Assembly (NCBI GenBank): GCA_963169105.1
Contig: OY720633.1
Coordinates: 139,978,700-140,042,699 of the forward strand
DNA: 64,000 nucleotides
Direction: 5' to 3'
Origin: Ceriagrion tenellum
Taxonomy: Eukaryota; Arthropoda; Insecta; Odonata; Coenagrionidae
This document shows, in pieces, positions 1 through 12,910 of the stretch (the stretch's first letter is position 1; each line of letters opens with the position of its first letter). The translations under genes and the position numbers were made by a program. The notes beneath the pieces were generated by a model. The model did no database searches and had not been told where the DNA came from. It worked only from the letters and a program-made list of their open reading frames with translations.

Positions 1-300
1 TGCTAAGTAAAATCTTAATTCCATTTTGACACCACTACTTTCTACTAGTTACGTATTTGTGAATCTACTTGCACTTCGATAAGGAATCTTCAAATGTGCC
101 GAATCAGCCAAAAGGTCGTTGCCGATGGCTGATATGAATTAACTGAGGAAAGAAGGATGTGTGACTAATATTTAGACCCGTCTTTTCCGCAAATTCACTC
201 CTGAAACATTTAAATATTACGAGTGAAGCATATTGAGGTCAAGTCATAGTATCTTGCTAGGTTGTCAATAAAAATATAATTCCTCAATGCTTAAGGGTGG
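1..300. other. AT-rich stretch, no gene seen
   Basis: I see no coding frame or repeat. The last bases could be decayed upstream reverse-transcriptase sequence of the LINE that becomes readable at 301, but I cannot align them. Confidence 0.4.
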
Positions 301-775
301 TTGGAACGATTCTCATCATTAAAGACACTAGGTTTTGTTAGGCGTATAATAGGGAGGTCCTCGGATGACAAAGTAAAAGAGAGATGCTACTTTTCTCTGG
401 TTAGGCCACAACTCGAATACTCAGCGAGCATTTGGGACCTTGGTTATAGGGATTTGAGTAAAAATATAATAGAATACAATGGAAAGCTCGCGCATCGTTG
501 AAAACTACTACTAGCGAAAATATAGCGTTTGACATATTTTAAAGGGATTAAGGTGGGAGCCCCTAGTGACTCGGAGGCTACACGCTAGACTTAGCTTGCT
601 TGAGAAATTCAGAGCTAGAGTGTTTCAAAGCGACAAAGAAAATATTATCATGACGCCTTACTACATCTCTAGGCATGACAAAAGAGATAAAATAAGAGAG
701 ATACATTGCCGAGCAGATAGGTACAAAAACTCGTCCTTACAGCACACAATTTGTGACCACAATTATAAATGATTT
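301..775 (+). pseudogene. 3' end of a CR1/Jockey-like LINE reverse transcriptase (LINE A, copy 1)
   Basis: This is the thumb and C-terminal part of a non-LTR retrotransposon polymerase, which normally copies its own RNA into the genome. The frame from 301 reads KTLGFVRRIIGR and then YFSLVRPQLEYSASIWD, the usual block after the catalytic palm (consensus 'SLVRP.LEYAS.VWDP'). A frameshift and stops fall at about 502-550. The second frame resumes at 554 with WEPL, TRRLHARLSLL, YISRHDKRDKIREIHCRADR and a decayed version of the 'FFPRTIRDWN' ending, and stops near 775. The catalytic domain and everything upstream are absent, so this is a 5'-truncated, inactive copy. Two further copies in the window share the RRLHARL and KIRE blocks. 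Assignment to the CR1/Jockey group is from recalled family patterns; membership of a LINE is secure. Confidence 0.85.
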
Positions 776-780
776 GGTTT

Positions 781-1300
781 ATTGACAATGCAATGCTATT
801 TTGGTGCGTAGCCTTGTAGCACTTGATATATATATTTCACAATATTTCAATGATATATGAACAGATTTTCTCTTAAACACGAATAGTTACCTTTATTACT
901 ATTATAATGATTGTATTAAATATCTTGGTATCATACCGAATAAAAGGTTCTTATTCATATGTGGTTTTTGCTTAAATTTTGGACTCCGCGTTGCAAATCC
1001 AAGTCATAACAATGCTTTAATAAAGATAAAAATTTCAAAGGCTCAAAGGAATTCCATCATTTTTAAATCGGCAGTTTCATGTAGTTATTTTCAACGCACA
1101 AATTGATGGTACTCAGAGTTGCCCAAGAATTTTTTTCTCTTTATGGTTTAACTACTTGCAAGCTAATCGTGGATTATTATCTCTTTGGTTCGGGATTTTT
1201 TTTACAATTACTGAAGGTTCATATGATCGGAGAAAACTTAGACTTAGTCATTCTGTGTGTCTCCTACCGGGTTTCTACATTTTTAGGGTCCTCTCTACCT
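781..1300. other. AT-rich stretch, no gene seen
   Basis: Possibly includes 3' untranslated sequence of the LINE copy that ends near 775. The LINE A tail motif seen at 17398, 45657 and 47118 is not recognisable here. Confidence 0.35.
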
Positions 1301-1309
1301 CTAGTATTT

Positions 1310-1790
1310 CCTTTTTTGCCTCAGCAGACGATCTACCCATATTCACCCCGCCCATAAACGTTATTCTCTTTCATCCTCTTTCCCGCTTGCCCAGCATCTT
1401 TTCAACTGTCATTGTCTTGGGCAACCCATCGCCCATTTTTACTTCCTCCTGCTACCTACCCTGCCTATTTCTGATTTAATTCAGAAATTTTCTTGACTCG
1501 GTCACCATACTAAGCACTTATTCATTTGACTTCCTTTCCATCCACCGCACATTCACCATCCTCCTCCCCATCTACATCGCAAACGCCTGCAGCCCATTCA
1601 CTTCCTCTTTTCTCAGGGTCCTCGCTCCTGCCCGGTACAACTCATTGCTCCACAGCTATCTCCTCATCAGCCTCTTCTGTACACCCTTACCCAAGGTCCC
1701 CATCACCAGTTCTCTTCTGTTACCAAATGCTTCCTTATAAACGCCCTTCTCCTACTTATATATTTTCTACCATGCCCATTTTCCTCTAGA
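1310..1790. other. Pyrimidine-rich tract
   Basis: The plus strand is dominated by C and T, especially at 1360-1470 and 1530-1700. Overlapping open frames here are Ser/Pro/Leu-rich in every phase, as expected of pyrimidine-rich DNA, and show no domain. No purine-rich partner follows. Confidence 0.5.
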
Positions 1791-1799
1791 ATTCTACCA

Positions 1800-3400
1800 A
1801 AATAAATAACTCCAATTTGGGTCCGTCTAAAATTTATGATCAGCCTAGCTTAGCTTAGAATATCGCATTTATTTGGTTTTCCTGTAATTTATCTTTTTTC
1901 CGCATTTCGTGCACTGAGATTCTAAATCTTCTGCAAAAACTCGCAACCCCTTCGATGATCGACTTACCAACGCCTGATCGTCGGTGAGTCTGACTAGATC
2001 TGCAGCCCTTCCACAATGATTTCCGCCTCCAGTTCTTTTCATGTCTCTCCAACCGTTTCTTCAGTATAGTGTACAAAATAAAGGTGGAGCGGAGACATAT
2101 GGCCATAAGATTTTAAATTTCAACATTATATCATTTTAAAGACATTTCCCCATTTTAGGTGATGATGAGGACCAACTATCCCTGAAACCCCTCTTTATGC
2201 TTATATTTGCATAATACAGAGTTGAATATTTTTTAAATGTTGAACTTGAGGTCCTAGGGAGAGATTTACTGCATGCCTGTGGCTTCACTGAGGGCTATTT
2301 ATGTGGGCTATGCTCCATCGTTTGAAGTAGTCTTCAAGAACGCCTCGGCACTCAAGCAAATGTAATCACCTCCGCTGGAGTCACTTTGCGCTGTATTATC
2401 ACCGTTGCCGAAGCATGATGTTGGTCTCAAACTGTTGCTTAACAAGTGTACCGAAATTCAACAATGTTTACCTCCTAACTGAGCGCTGAACAACGTGAAC
2501 GTTGGCTGTAATAAGAGAGGACAAGCAACGTCCAACTACGAGTTAGATTCATGCACGTCCTAAATAAGACGACAGTAACCTCTCTAGGAGATAAGTATCT
2601 GACACCAATAAACTCTATTTAGGAATTGAATGCCATTTTTAATCTCAGACTGGGAAAGTATTTAAATAACAACTGTTTAAACGGTGTCAGGGTACTATAT
2701 TACGTCAATTGCTCATTTCAATCGTAGGTTGAATTTTATTTTATGTATTTCACAATATCCAACGTGCGTAACTTGATTTAAAATAGATTTCTCAACCAAA
2801 TAAGAAAACTGAATGAATTTATTAGAGTGACAATACCGGGCCAATTAAGAGTCTCATTTGTTTCTACATAGAAAATTCAAGCTTATTGGACGCTCATAAT
2901 TAAAAGGAAGCTCCTTATATTGTTGTCCGTTATAGTCATAACTAACAGAATTTTTTCCAACTTTTAAGGGCTCCGAATATTATGAGCATAATTATAAACT
3001 GTTCATATATTTTGTTATGCGGTGCATTCTGTTGAGTGTCAGCATTCCCGTTTACCATATCTCAGTACCTATTTAAACTTCCTTATGCAGTAAAATGCCT
3101 ATTTTGAACCTTATGAGTGATAACTTGTTTGTTGTTCATTGGAATGTAATTTTTTTAATCAGTATATTGCCGGAAACCGTCCATAAGTTAAAATTCCTTT
3201 TAATTAAAAAATACATGTCTGGTAGTGGCATTGGGTTTGAGCTTTCTTTGGAAAATGCCTCTTGGTGTGCAAAACGCCGATAGCATGGGTGCCTTGAGCT
3301 AAAGATAACGCGGACATACTTGCAATGATTTTGAAAGATTGGTGGAGATTAGCAGAACGAAAAAGGACGCCTGAATTTCGACCGCAAATGGGATACATTA
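1800..3400. other. No gene seen
   Basis: Mostly AT-rich. 2230-2600 is more balanced in base composition, but I recognise no protein, RNA gene or repeat on either strand. Confidence 0.35.
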
Positions 3401-4140
3401 TCTTCATTCCCGCCCGTCCTTGGTCCTCCACCACATGTACGGCGTCCATTCCCCGACTGAAAAGCCAACACGCCGAACCCTTGGCAATCATCGTATCTCG
3501 ACCAACTTCCTGCCCTCCCACCCCCCGCTCTCTTTCAATCTGTCGATAGTCCAGTCCCCCCTCCTTCACTCAAAACCGCAAACCCTAAACCACTCCGCCG
3601 CCCCAATCTGCATCCCTCCCTCCCTCCCTCCCCCGCACATACGCGTATCATTACGAACCGGCGCTTCACCACCACCACTTGCCTGCGAATTAATTATGAA
3701 AGCACACAAAACACGAACCACCCCCTCCCCCCTCACACACACTCACATATATGCCCACGCGTCAGTCGGCGCGCAGTCCCAAACCCTAATGTACACAGAG
3801 ACGGGCGAGAGGAAGGACGAACGGGCGGGCGGACGGCCACGGGGCTCCGCAATCTGTGCGCCTGAGAGTCATCGACAGAGTGAGAGGGGGATGTGTTATG
3901 GGATGCCCGGCGGGGGTAAGGGGTGTGTGTTGCTGGGACCCGCCCCTTGGGTTGGGGGGGATGATAGGAAAAAAACAGAAGGACGAAGTCCCCGTGCGAA
4001 GGGGATAAACGGGTGGCCTGAGAGTGAAAAGGAAGTCCCGTTTCGAGAGTGGTCTGGGGGAAAGGCACGTAGGTGTTGGCGGATGATGAGATCCGAATTA
4101 GTGTGGCTAAAAAGAAGAGAGACGTGTGGGGATTGAAGGG
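3400..4140. other. GC-rich island with pyrimidine-to-purine switch
   Basis: The plus strand is C/T-rich at about 3470-3760 and G/A-rich at about 3790-4140. Near the middle lies an AT core, TAATTA at 3691-3696. A run of CCCT repeats at 3614-3634 could form a G-quadruplex on the minus strand. Long open frames on both strands (238 codons plus, 213 minus) have low-complexity Pro/Ser/Arg/Gly content and overlap each other, so I read them as compositional. The island may be regulatory DNA, which is inference. Confidence 0.5.
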
Positions 4141-6720
4141 AAAGCGAGGAGTCTCGTTGATTGGTTGATAACGTCCCCGTTTGGTGGAGCTGGGCGGAAA
4201 TAAGTGGATCGAACGGGTAAACAATCTCCATATTACGAGAATCCTCACTCCGTGATATCCAACCCTTTCCGATACGTGATTACTCTTCCAAATTCTCGAA
4301 TCGGTGCTCTTGAAGGCATTAGTTTCGAGAGTAAGATTGGGGCACTCTGAAATACCTGTGATGTAGTGGTTCAAAAAAATTTAGTGTATTGTTACGTGGT
4401 AGACAGCAAAGAATGCATACTCATTGAAGGAGGCTAATTCTATCATTACTTTAACTACTGAATTAAAAAAGATGAAATAAAATATTGTGCAATTAAGTGC
4501 TCTTCTAATGTAAAAAATTGGAAAATTCATTACTTAAGAAACTATTTCGTTGGAATTGTTTCCTACTAAAAGTATTTAAATTCTATCGTGATAGGTCTAA
4601 TGACGTGCCCAAAAAGGAAATTACGTATGTAATCTGAAAGGCACTGGCAATTTTTAGAAAAAATGGCAATGAATTAAAAAATATTTTTAACATTATTGTC
4701 AAGTTTTTATTGCTTTCTTCTTATTTCCCACTCGCGTTACTTTTTCCAAATTTTCATGAGTAGTAAGGGATTTTTCAAAATCCAAAGTTTAACTCTAGCA
4801 GCTTTTGAAATACTATCAGATGTTCTTGGTCAGGACACCAACATTAAAACGGCATTTGTGAGAGGAAATTGAACAAAAATGAGGGAAACATCATGGAAGC
4901 TATAAAGGGGCATATTAATGATAGTCGTGAGTTAAGAAATAATTAATCTTTTACATGAATATGCTCGAAAATGCCTGTCGTTTTTATTTTCAAATAGCTT
5001 CTCAACATATATTTTCTCAAATTCGCAATACAGGAGAAAAGATAAGTGGTTCACATCGGAGGCTTAAGAGAAGCAGACTTTGAGAAGGATGAAACGACGA
5101 GTTTGTAACAGAGAAGGACGATGAAAGACGTGTCAAAATGGTGGAGGTCAGAGAGACTCTAAGGATGTAAATCCATTGCCTGATGGGAGTTATGAGAGTT
5201 CACGTGCTGTTGAAGACATTAATGGAGTGGAGTGTTAGATATTTTTGGTGATTTGGGAAGAAATAGGAAATGAGATTTGAATGGCTGGAGAGAGAGAGTG
5301 TGAGGTAGGACTTATTTAAGATTCCAAGAGCATATAGGGCATATCTTGAAATTTGTGACAGGATTAGTTTTTTACGGGCCAAAGACGTTTGGGCGTGGAA
5401 TTTTTCAGAAACTTTTCTGAAAAGTATTAGTTGAAGTACTTGAAACACATGTGATGATGAACTCGCCATGGATTACAGCGATCAACTTATCTTTTACATC
5501 TGCGTAATAGCCAGAAAACCAATGCAGAGGCGTATGCTTCACACTGGCCATGGAAAGAGGGGGAAGAACAGAGGTGACTGTTGTGTGAACAATGCGTCTC
5601 AAGTTAGTGTCATGGCGTTTTGTTATGATCACAAATGGCCTGTGGAAAGAAGAAATTGTTGTGCCTGTCATGCAGGCAGATTTTCTCTCTTATGTTGTCT
5701 CTCCTATCAGATCTAGACATAGTGTGTGGGGTTAATATCATATCCTCCGAGTCGTACTGAAACTCACCTGATCGGAGTTGGTTAGAAACCGATGTTACTT
5801 CTCCAGTATTAAGTAAAGGAGGGAGGGGAAACAGGCTACCAATGATGGCAGACTGAATTGTTCTCGGTAAGGCTCAAACATTCTCTGAATGGCAGAGGAA
5901 ATAAAATGTTCCTCCCCGTCTAACCTCATTTTCTTGTTCCTTCAGTTGTTTCACATTTCACCAATTATCTTGCTTCAAAAAATCCTGAGGCGTTTTAGGT
6001 GTCTAAGTATAATTAATTCCAAGAATAATTTTTTAGGAGACCTTCCAATCCATTTTGTCGAAATATATCTGTCATAAACGTGGAAACTGGTAATGATGTG
6101 GTATATTCTGGCGATGAAGGCCAAGGTAAGCGACGATTGATACCTGGAGTATGACCACTGTCATCATCTCTCCAGCGCCCGATGAAAAAACAATTTGCAG
6201 CGAAGACGGGGATAGAAGATATCTTTTTTCTAAATTATTGCAGAGACTTTATATTTTATTTTATCGACATCGATTTTAATGAAATTTGAATTTTTCAAGA
6301 AAAGTTGGTCATAAACTAATGTTAATCATCAATAATGGTACGAAATAAATTTCATTCAAATTTCCAGTTGGGAATGACCAAGCCTGAAGGTACACACATT
6401 GCAGGTATCCGAATGCGTCCAGATGGACGAAATTGAGTGATTCGGTGTTGGCGTATCGAGTGGACAATCGCCCAAGAGCTGTTAATCAAGGGCTTAATGA
6501 AAATTATCGAACGCACTATCAACATTTCTTTTTTTATTTATTGATGATGATCTTTTTTATTTCTAATTTTTTTAGTTTCCTTTAAATCCTTCCCTGACCA
6601 TCAGATTACGCCGCACTGCATTTGCCAATATCTTTAGACAGGCGAGTGATATTAAGGGGCGAACTATACGCGTGAACTCTTAACCTCATATTTTCTCTCA
6701 ATTTTGATTTCAATATTGGC
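4141..6720. other. No gene seen
   Basis: AT-rich with a purine-rich patch at 5060-5180. Overlapping frames of about 85 codons at 5405-5716 on both strands do not match anything I know. 6100-6190 is locally more balanced. No element ends were found. Confidence 0.35.
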
Positions 6721-6724
6721 CCTA

Positions 6725-7200
6725 ATTCCCACCTAACTTGCCCCGGGGTTTCCCTCTCCCTCCTCTCCCAATTTTTTGTAGCTTTCCCTGCATACTCCCC
6801 CCCTTTACCCTTAAGGCGGGATGTAGATTCAATGAACGCCGCTCACCGAGCCCCTGGGTTGGGCTCTACATGGCCTTGGGCTCTAACCCACACGCTTTAG
6901 TGTGTTCGACCCCAAAGTCGATCCCCCTCCTCCTTCGTGCCCCTGCCGCCAACGTCCCTGCACCCTGCGGGTCAATCCACCGAAATTTCTCCCTCCGCCG
7001 TGCCATCCGTCATAAATGGATATTTAATGGTTTGGTGGCGGCGTCGGTGTTGGGCGAAACGGAGGGGCCCTCTGCCATACGCGAAAGCCTTCTGCCCCCC
7101 TCCCCTCTTTCTCGTGTCCATCCCTCCTTTTTCTGCTAGCTCAGTATTCTCCGGAGCCCCATCTCCCTTGCATCTCATCCTGCTACCATTTCCAATTTGG
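6725..7200. other. GC-rich pyrimidine-leaning island
   Basis: C/T-rich on the plus strand with many CpG dinucleotides around 6900-7090. Open frames in three phases over the same bases argue against coding. No clear purine-rich half follows, unlike most other islands. Confidence 0.45.
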
Positions 7201-7679
7201 TTTAGCCGATTTATTCGCCCATTCCGCACGAATGGAAATACTATGCTCGCGTAGACACATGCTAATCCAAGTAATTGAAGAGCTGTAGCCGTCAACTCCC
7301 TTGGTCCTGCGGTTCTGCCTCTTACAATGGCGATAGCGATGAACCTTCGAGTAGAGAAATCTTAGCCTTTATGTCATGTATGTAGTTTCTCAGTTTACCG
7401 CGGGAGGAATGTGATCGGATGAAATTTAACTCGTTTCAGCAGAAAGTTCATGTTAATTGAGCAAAAATGTACTTGAGAGGGCAACCATAACATTCTATGA
7501 CTGTATTAGCCATCTATGTAGGATTTTATAGCCGTTGTAGTTGAGGCCTGATAAATGATTGATGGTGCAGATACTTGGTGAATAATTTCGCATTATTTTC
7601 TATTAGGTGAAAAAATGAATTGTGATTACTAAAATATATTTTCATTCCACTGCTCTGACTCAGGTTAACGGGGAGTTTT

Positions 7680-8110
7680 GAGGTGAAGGGACTCACGTTT
7701 TACCATAATTGGTCCAATCGACCATCATTGGTCCGATGGGGCCCCGATCCGATGACGAACTCCGTCAGACCACACCAAAAAGGGAGCAAGGGGACACCCT
7801 ATCCCAATAATTTGGGCAATGGGCTTCGCTGGTTCTCAACAGATATGTGGGACGTCTTCGCGCAAGCGAGACTGGCGGTGACACGTCTAACGTTGTTGGT
7901 GTAACCCAACAGCTACCAGGGCTAGGGCGAGGCGGGGGTCCGTTATCGTCTTTTTGACGGCAATCCGCCTCATGGTGTCGGCCTCCTAGTGGCTGTTTTT
8001 CGCTATCCTCCTCTATCGCCCTCCCATTCTTTTACCCTTTCCTCCCACTACTTACCCATCCCGGTGATAAGCGAGAGCTTCAGACCGGGGGGTAGGTTTT
8101 TAACCCTCTG
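7680..8110. other. GC-rich stretch of unknown nature
   Basis: Markedly higher GC than its flanks. It includes short inverted words around ATTGGTCCAAT at 7700-7735 and a pyrimidine run at 8000-8060. It could be a decayed repeat, but I cannot match it to any family or to another copy in the window. Confidence 0.35.
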
Positions 8111-10840
8111 ATTCAGCTGAGATAAAGTTTCGGCGCACGGTAAAATTCGCCGTGTTGTCCGATGGCATCAATTTATTGGAACTGAAATTATGGCTAAGCG
8201 TCGTTCGATAACCAAGTTACTGGCAATATGTTTTGCGATCAATTTGTTATCGTTTTTATCTGACTTATCACATTGTTAATAATTTATTATATCATTCATT
8301 TGTCCATCGGCAATTTTTGACGTATATTCACCTTTATATTCTTTCTTGCAGTCATATTCGTCATTATCTACGGTACTTTGATAGGTTGCCCATCAAATAG
8401 TCATAATAGATGAAGGACCCCATCTGATGGAACGTCCAAGATATATTCAATCTTGACAATATGGAGAAAAACAGCACATCACGAGTAATCTATGTCTTTT
8501 TATCAACGAAATTGTTGTATTAAAAATCCCGCAATGCTGTTATCAATATATCAAGAAGTTTTTCTTTTTGTGGAGTAGATCTGAATGATATTTCAAACCC
8601 TGCATTACTGCATTGTTAGCCTCGCATTCTAGGGAGCATTGATCATATTTCTCTAATTATATCTTCGACCGTAAAAATTTGAAATGAGTGAATAGTAGAC
8701 TGTGAAAAACAAATATTTAATTTGCAGAGATTGATAAAACTCAAATAAATGCTAATATGGTGCAGCATTATCATTTGCCAATCAGAGCGTAGTTTTACTT
8801 CACTATCTGCTCAGATAACCTCTCTCTCGCAACTTTTCATTCTAACGTATTTCAAATGTAGTTCATTTATTTCACTCTTATGCTGCATTTTCTTATGCTG
8901 CAAAAGTTCTCAATCATTTTTACGATTTTTTAAATCCTTTTTTGTGTCTTGGTGGTACATCTCTCCCAGAATGTGTACAGTGAATTTGTTTCTCCCTATA
9001 TGTCCCTTAGGATTTGAGTAAGTTATTTTTTATACATAAGGCTGGGATATATCCGAGTCTTCTTGAAAGTTCTTTATCGGTCTTTGTGTACCTTTGATTT
9101 TAATTTATCTTCAGAGATACCATATTTCCTTTGGTAGTCATTTTCCTTGTTTTGATTTTGTCAACGACTAAGCTATACTGACATATAATGTTTTATGAGG
9201 CGTTGTCTTACTTCAAAAAAGTAATGAGTCATAAATTGCCTATTTAACTTTTTCTGTTTTCTATAACTTGATCTGAGTTACATGGCCATGCATCGGGATT
9301 ATTTATATGAGCTTCCAGCAGCGTTGTGAAATAATTCTCCTTTTTGAATATGGCGATACTAAGAAAAAATCTTTATAAGCTGAAGACAGTATCCGATTAT
9401 CTTAGCTGGTTAACGTGAACAGAGTTTTTGAAAATAATCCAAATCATGTGCAGGTGAGTAGAATAGGAACTCAATAGGCTTGTGCTAATATCTGTTACCC
9501 TCCATCTATAGGATGTCCCTCTTTTCTATGATTACCCACCATGTACATAATGTTTGAAGAATTTCGTAATATCAGCAATATTTCCTACGACATCCTCTTG
9601 CAGATAGTTACTGGCCGTTTGCGAATACGTCGTATACACGAAACACTTTTCCGCAGCATTTTTATTTCACGTTAAAATGCAGAAGTTCTCTGGCCGAAAA
9701 GTTTGCGCACCAAACTTTTTGAGGTACAATATGGGGAGGCGTTAGGAAAATATACTAAATTCATCGCTCGATCTAAGATCAGGTCACATATAGTCTCTGC
9801 AAAATATGTCAGCATTGCGATGGTGTATCGCCTTTGTACCTCTCAACCAAGAGGGATGAAAATAATAGAAGAGCCAATGGTAACTTTCGTTGGGCTCATG
9901 GGATACTGATGCACCGTACTCACTGCTAAAGTAACGGCTATCGTGCATTGCACCATAAGCACTAAACGCACACGCAACTACGCGTGAGTAACCATCGATT
10001 CAATAATTTCTAACGCTGTCAGTTAATCATGGTTTAGCCTTGGTACCGCAGCAGAAATCCTGAAACGTTAAGCACGGTTCCCAAAGAAAAGAAGCAAAAT
10101 TTAGTTTAGTGAGCAGTTATATTGATAAACAAATCTAGTGGATCATTTGATCTTAGAGCCATTTCAACAATATAGACAAATGGGATGAAGTTCAACACGA
10201 AAAAAAAATGTTGACCAGCGATTGGAAGATTCAGGTACAAATCTCGGTCATATATAACGCTTCCTTCATGGTGATTTTCATCTCATTATTTGATAGCTTT
10301 ACACCAGTGCGTATGGCTGCATACCACATATTTTCCTCTCTGCCATGCTTTAAAAAAGTTTAGAAGTTTCAGAGCGTCACAAGGATGAAGGAATCCTAAT
10401 TTCTTTCGATATAGCAGTTTACTTCTCACTTGCTAGTTGCGATTCCTGAAGATAGGAGCAGCGCACAGTCATTATGGTGCAATTTCGTTCGATATCAATT
10501 GTAATTTTCCTTTGATACTGGTCTTTGAAACCATTTCCATCACACTCCCGCCGTTAATGTGCTATTTGAGCATTTACTGTCATAACAGACCCAAGAAATT
10601 CTGCAAATATACGGCGCAAGTTGTCATTTTGAATACAACTGCTCTTTCAAATCAACAAAAACGTCAAACAACTTATACTATGCTTATGGAGAATATAGAC
10701 GTTATGTACGCTGCGAAGACCTAAATCGAAGGAAGAACACATTTGATATTGAACGACCTTGATTATGATGTAGCATAGTTGCATGTCGGGAGGTTACATT
10801 GGTATATACGATATTTTTTAAAACTGGGTATAGATAGTGG
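8111..10840. other. No gene seen
   Basis: AT-rich. Short open frames at 8749-9021, 9703-9909 and 10437-10724 show no domain, no convincing splice signals and ordinary background composition. Confidence 0.35.
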
Positions 10841-10849
10841 AGTAGTAAC

Positions 10850-11230
10850 TGGTGCAAGGCAGTGCGGCCACGGGAAAGAGAAAACGATGGGGGTAGGGTT
10901 GGACGAATTCAAATAGATGCGTAGAGGGTGCGGGATCTGAGGACTCAGCTCTGTCTACCCTCCGCCCCTCTGGATGAATGGAAATTGCATTTCCACCCGA
11001 GGGCTCTCAGATTCTCTCCTCTCCCTAAAACCGGCACACTCACGAAGGGAACCAGCTTAGATCCCCTCACCTCTCTTCGGCATAATTTGTACCCGCTACC
11101 AGAGGTGCCTCTCCTTGCCACCAAGAGATCTTTTACCCTCATCCTAACTTCCCTTAAGAACCTATGTAAGCCCTTGGAGCGAGCCCCCCTCTCGTATTGT
11201 CGGGACCTGGACATTTCCAATAGCCAGAGC
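10850..11230. other. GC-richer stretch, unknown
   Basis: A balanced to C-rich stretch with open frames of 106 codons (plus) and 91 codons (minus) over the same bases. I recognise neither product. It ends sharply into AT-rich DNA near 11230. Confidence 0.35.
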
Positions 11231-12024
11231 CAGAAGACGTTTCAATAATCTAACTGCATAACATAGTTCGAGCGAAATTCACTTAGAAATGTTCTCTTAA
11301 AAATCAATCAATTCGGTCTTATTTTAAAGTAAAATATCTCACCCTTTCAAAGATACCAAAATTTTAGCCCCTTATTGAACTACTTTCCGAGATTTTTGAC
11401 GAAAAGTACCAGCCATTTTACGTGGGAAGTGGTAATGTGTACACTTCAGAGAGACCTAATTTAAAAATGGGGAATTTCTAACACCTAGATCTCGTAAAAA
11501 AATTAGTTCGTAGCTTGAATGTTTTCTTGAATATTATTGAAAATTAATCATATTGATACCGCAGTAATTTTTCCAGGATCCCAAAAAACCTTCTGTTTTT
11601 AACGGTTTGTGAATGCACCGCTTGAAAAAAATGAGTCAAGTTAGAGAATTGCATGCTCATTTTTATTTAATAACTCAAGGTTTCAGTCACATAAATGTAT
11701 ATTATTGCACCATTAATGATGCAAAATTTAATATGCACTTCTCACAGCTGCTAAAATTAAACCATATAATTCTAAAATGGTCTCCATTAAGACTAGGGAA
11801 CTATCGCGCTTAAACCACCTGAAGTAAAAAGCGCATCGGCGTTAAATTCTGCGTGGAGGGGATGGAAAGATATTTCAGACCACATAAATAAAATTTTAAA
11901 ATACATGATACCAATTGAAACAAAACTTGCTCTCATGCATTTTTCACATGTATTTTAAGCGAAAATATTAACATCATAGTATCTATCTCCACTACTATTG
12001 CTTTTTTATTAATTTCATATTGAT
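11231..12024. other. AT-rich stretch, no gene seen
   Basis: Nothing recognised on either strand before the antisense LINE that begins near 12025. Confidence 0.35.
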
Positions 12025-12480
12025 CATGATTGGTCGTTCAATCCCAAGTTTGGTTGACTGCAGCCGTCCACAATTCCCTACGTATTGCTAGTTCTTTTAC
12101 TTCCTATTTGCTCTTCCTAATTACTTTCATCTTTATCAGGTCCTAGAACATATCGTGAGGTCTTCCTTTGGGGACTTTTCCCACTATTTTACCTTCAATT
12201 ATGTTCTTAAAAAACCTATTGTCTCAGAGTATGTAAAATTCTTCTGATTCTTTTTTTCTGTACATTGTTCCACATGGCTCTTCATTTTTCATCTCCTCTG
12301 AAAGCTTCATCATTTCTTATTTTGTCCGTCTATGTTATCTTCAAAATCCTTCTCCAGAACCAGGTTTTGAAGGTTTCTAGTCTGTTCTGGTCTGCTTTTC
12401 CAATGGTTCATGCTTCCGATCCAGTGTGTGTCACCCTCTATACGAATATTTCCGCATACTCTTCTAGTGAGAAGTCCTTG
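12025..12480 (-). pseudogene. 3' end of RTE-like LINE B (antisense copy)
   Basis: Read on the minus strand, this shows the C-terminal region of an RTE-like LINE polyprotein. A GSEAWTIGKADQNRLETF block (usual form 'GSETWT.GKADR.RLE.FE') is followed by WFWRRILKITWTDKIRND, then VFKNIIEGKIVGKVPKGRP, and a 3' end decoding as AAVNQTWD near 12040-12060. Stops and frameshifts break the frame. The same order of blocks occurs in the long copy at 20157-23060 and in the copies at 33735 and 60575. Sequence farther upstream (12480-12840) may be older LINE sequence but cannot be aligned. The element is 5'-truncated and inactive. Confidence 0.8.
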
Positions 12481-12910
12481 GTGATATTGTATTACTGTGG
12501 TATTGTTTGAGATTTATTGTGAATGGTTAATGTCTTCTCTCATAACTAAATTGAATAACCTGATTTATTTTCTGCTCCATGATATTTATAAAAGCTTTTA
12601 CCATATTTTGGTTTTAATGGCACTCCTAAGGTATTTTTATGTTATCTTTTCTTGGCTGTTGAAAACAAGCAAGGTTTCAGTTTATTTTTCTGTAACCTCA
12701 GAGTCTCCCTGTATATCCGGACTTTTTTGCTCAAACTAAGAAGACCGTAGAATTTATTATACATACATTCCTCCCTGTTCCCACTTCTATGATTGCATCT
12801 ATTTCTGCAATTCTACGACATGATCATCATCAGCAGTCATCATTCCAGAGAACATTTGACTGTAGCTCTTCACTTACCTCTCAGAGAATATACGCGGTGG
12901 TTCATTAATA

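Noticed and set aside
3420..4136. 238-codon open frame
   Set aside because: Strongly biased sequence with long frames on both strands, low-complexity product, no domain, crosses a pyrimidine-to-purine switch.
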